Source: DASWIP01 sp036397635 (GTDB lineage: Bacteria; Actinomycetota; AC-67). Taken from it: a stretch of 22,568 bases of DNA. Positions within the stretch are counted from its first letter, which is position 1. The number at the start of each line of letters is the position of its first letter. A program made the translations under genes and the position numbers. Under the pieces are notes generated by a model. That model was not told the DNA's origin, did not search any database, and was given only the letters and a program-made list of their open reading frames with translations. This document shows positions 21,090-22,568 of the stretch, one piece after another. The DNA lies in NCBI GenBank assembly GCA_036397635.1, contig DASWIP010000076.1:1-22568 (forward strand), given 5' to 3'.

Positions 21090-22274
21090 CGCGACGCGTC
21101 CACCGCGCGCGACCAGCACGACGTGCTCGGGCGCGTACGCGGACACGTCGGAAAGCGGATCTCCTTCGAGCAGCACGAAGTCGGCGGCCTTGCCGGGCTC
21201 CAGGGTGCCGACCTGTTCGTCGATGCCGAGCAGCGCCGCCGCCTCCGCGGTCGCCGAGATCAGCACACGCTCGAGCGGCACCCCTGCTTCGTGCATCAGG
21301 CGCAGCTCGACATGGAGCCCGCCATGGCGGTTGAACGGCGTGCCGGCGTCGGTGCCCGCCGCGATGCGCGCGCCACCGTCGTGTGCGCGCGCGACCGAGG
21401 CCCGGTGCTCCTCGGTGATCTCGGTCGCCTTGGCGACCGCGTACTCCGGCACACCAGGGCCACCGTGGCAGATATGGAACGGCGCGGACAGCGTCGGGAC
21501 CATCCACGCGTTGCCGTCGGCGAGCAGCTTGATCGCCTCGTCGGTTAGGTAACAGGCGTGCTCGATCGAGTCAACGCCGCCGCGCAACGCCGTGACGATG
21601 CCTTCGGCCCCGATCGCATGCGCCGCGACGCGCATCCCGGCCTCACGCGCCTCGCCGACGGCGGCCGCGATCTGCTCGACCGTGTACGTCGAGCGCGTCG
21701 CGCCGGTGCTCGCGGTCAGGACCCCGCCGGTCGCCATGATCTTGACCACGTCGGCGCCGTCCTTCTTCATCTGGCGGACGCCGCGCACCAGGTCGTCGGC
21801 CGTGTCGCATTCGACGCCGATGTAGTGCGCGTGCCCGCCGGTGATGGTCAGCATGCGCCCCGCGGTCAGGATGCGCGGGCCTTGAACGATCCCCGCGCGC
21901 TGGGCCCACACCACGTCCAGGCTCGCGGTGCCGATCCCGCCGAGGTCCCGTACCGTCGTGATCCCAGCGTTGAGCGCGCTGACCGCGTTGCGCATGGCCT
22001 TCAGCGCCGCGCGCCCGGGTGGGACCCTGGCCTCGGCCTCGAAATCCGGCTCGCCGTCGAAGCATAGGTGGACGTGACAGTCGATCAGGCCAGGGATGAT
22101 CGTTCGGCCTTCGGCGTCGATCACAGGAGCATGCTTCGGCGGAGGCGGAGCGTCCCCGGCGGCGCCGGCGTAGACCACGGCCCCGTCCTCGACCACGAGA
22201 GTGGCATCAGGGACGGGCTGCGACCCCGTGCCATCAACGAGCAGCGCGCCGCGCACCACCAAGTCACCGGCCAT
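21072..22274 (-). CDS. amidohydrolase-superfamily metal-dependent hydrolase (prolidase / imidazolonepropionase-like)
   Basis: A 400-aa TIM-barrel hydrolase. Metal ligands are visible in order: His67 and His69 (DCHVHL), the probably carbamylated Lys178 (VVKIMATGG), His219 (VAAHAIG), His239 (SIEHACYL) and Asp309 (AGTDAGTPF). These fit the binuclear subtype that includes Xaa-Pro and Xaa-Arg dipeptidases of the Cc2672/Sgx9260 group. The N- and C-terminal parts (VVRGALLVDGTG, and LEPGKAADFVLLEGDPL) form the small beta-sandwich domain normal in this superfamily. The substrate could be an N-acyl or dipeptide amide bond; it cannot be fixed here. There is no signal peptide, so it is cytoplasmic. The hydrolase-fold gene follows closely and is probably co-transcribed. 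Confidence 0.92.
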   Translation of the reverse strand: MAGDLVVRGALLVDGTGSQPVPDATLVVEDGAVVYAGAAGDAPPPPKHAPVIDAEGRTIIPGLIDCHVHLCFDGEPDFEAEARVPPGRAALKAMRNAVSALNAGITTVRDLGGIGTASLDVVWAQRAGIVQGPRILTAGRMLTITGGHAHYIGVECDTADDLVRGVRQMKKDGADVVKIMATGGVLTASTGATRSTYTVEQIAAAVGEAREAGMRVAAHAIGAEGIVTALRGGVDSIEHACYLTDEAIKLLADGNAWMVPTLSAPFHICHGGPGVPEYAVAKATEITEEHRASVARAHDGGARIAAGTDAGTPFNRHGGLHVELRLMHEAGVPLERVLISATAEAAALLGIDEQVGTLEPGKAADFVLLEGDPLSDVSAYAPEHVVLVARGGRVAVGRLT

Positions 22275-22408
22275 GCAGGCATCTTCTCCGCCCGTCGGCG
22301 CCGCGGCAAGCCTGGATGCGTCCCGGGGGTCCGGGGAGACGGCGTCCCGGTGCCCGTGGTTGCTCGACCTCCGCGGGCAAGGCGTCGCCGGGACGACGAC
22401 GGCTTTCG
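22275..22408. other. short intergenic region between amidohydrolase and tRNA-Leu
   Basis: About 130 bp lie between the tRNA-Leu 3' end and the amidohydrolase start. They presumably contain the tRNA terminator and the hydrolase promoter, but no clear hairpin, -10/-35 pair or strong ribosome-binding site was found (only GGAGAAG about 13 nt before the ATG). Confidence 0.3.
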
Positions 22409-22493
22409 TGGGGGACCGGGGATTTGAACCCCGATGAGCGTGAGCTCACACGGACCTGAACCGTGCGCGTCTGCCAAGTTCCGCCAGTCCCCC
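22409..22493 (-). tRNA. tRNA-Leu (anticodon CAG)
   Basis: The 85-nt minus-strand sequence folds as a class II tRNA. The acceptor GGGGGAC pairs with GTCCCCC and carries discriminator A (22409), as in leucine tRNAs. The anticodon stem CACGG/CCGTG closes the loop TTCAGGT, giving anticodon CAG. A long variable arm (TGAGC/GCTCA) and the T arm CGGGG-TTCAAAT-CCCCG are present. CCA is not encoded. Confidence 0.97.
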
Positions 22494-22530
22494 GGCGGGA
22501 CGACCCCAGAGGAGCCGTCGCGAAGAAGCG

Positions 22531-22536
22531 AGTTTA
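22531..22536 (-). promoter_or_regulatory. candidate -10 element of tRNA-Leu
   Basis: On the minus strand TAAACT lies 37 nt before the tRNA 5' end and matches the TANNNT -10 pattern; the leader would be about 30 nt. No clear -35 box is seen at the right spacing, so this is tentative. Confidence 0.35.
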
Positions 22537-22568
22537 TCAGCCCCAGCGCGCCGGGTACGCCCTTGCAA

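Noticed and set aside
22531..22568. TTGCAA (22568-22563) as a -35 box for tRNA-Leu.
   Set aside because: It is 26 nt from the candidate -10 (TAAACT), far beyond the usual 16-19 nt.
1..22568. Insertion sequences, prophage, CRISPR arrays and attachment sites.
   Set aside because: No transposase, integrase, phage or Cas motifs were seen. No regularly spaced repeats were found, and neither tRNA has a visible partial duplicate of its 3' end.

Overview
The window is GC-rich, gene-dense DNA that looks like a chromosomal segment of an actinobacterium (Actinomycetota), probably an uncultured or deep-branching lineage. Supporting signs are two cell-wall proteins with LAxTG sorting signals (the class E sortase type), an F420-dependent luciferase-like oxidoreductase, many GTG starts, promoters placed so close to start codons that transcripts are nearly leaderless, and tRNA genes without an encoded CCA. 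There is no phage, transposon or CRISPR signal. The lineage is an inference from gene content; nothing in the window fixes it.

Layout. 1-497 (-) is a truncated SAM methyltransferase, divergent from a zinc alcohol dehydrogenase (533-1519, +). tRNA-Ser(UGA) follows at 1581-1666, then a secreted trypsin-like protease (1800-2651, +). This converges on two minus-strand LAxTG surface proteins (2794-3951 and 4253-5116) that share a Cys-bounded repeat module. Upstream of them is a tightly coupled minus-strand operon, DUF4446 protein - pheA - serS (7915 to 5343). It shares a symmetric divergent promoter with larB-larC (7941-9892, +), which make the nickel-pincer cofactor.

From 9959 onward every protein gene is on the minus strand: a 90-aa secreted protein, a 796-aa secreted protein with six fibronectin-III-like repeats, a coupled LLM oxidoreductase / zinc alcohol dehydrogenase pair, a 152-aa secreted protein, an acyl-CoA dehydrogenase, and a three-gene signalling operon. 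That operon encodes a soluble PAS-GAF-PAS histidine kinase, a histidine-rich multi-pass membrane protein and a single-domain response regulator. An amidohydrolase followed by an alpha/beta-hydrolase-fold protein whose nucleophile serine is replaced by glycine, and tRNA-Leu(CAG), close the window.

Functional themes are cell-surface and secreted proteins (protease, two sortase substrates, FN3 protein, two small exported proteins), housekeeping (serS, pheA, two tRNAs), cofactor assembly (LarB/LarC) and oxidative or hydrolytic metabolism. The best candidates for something undescribed are the kinase / 7-TM / receiver operon and the shared repeat module of the two surface proteins. Several gene ends carry strong perfect inverted repeats without clear T-tracts, taken here as terminators.
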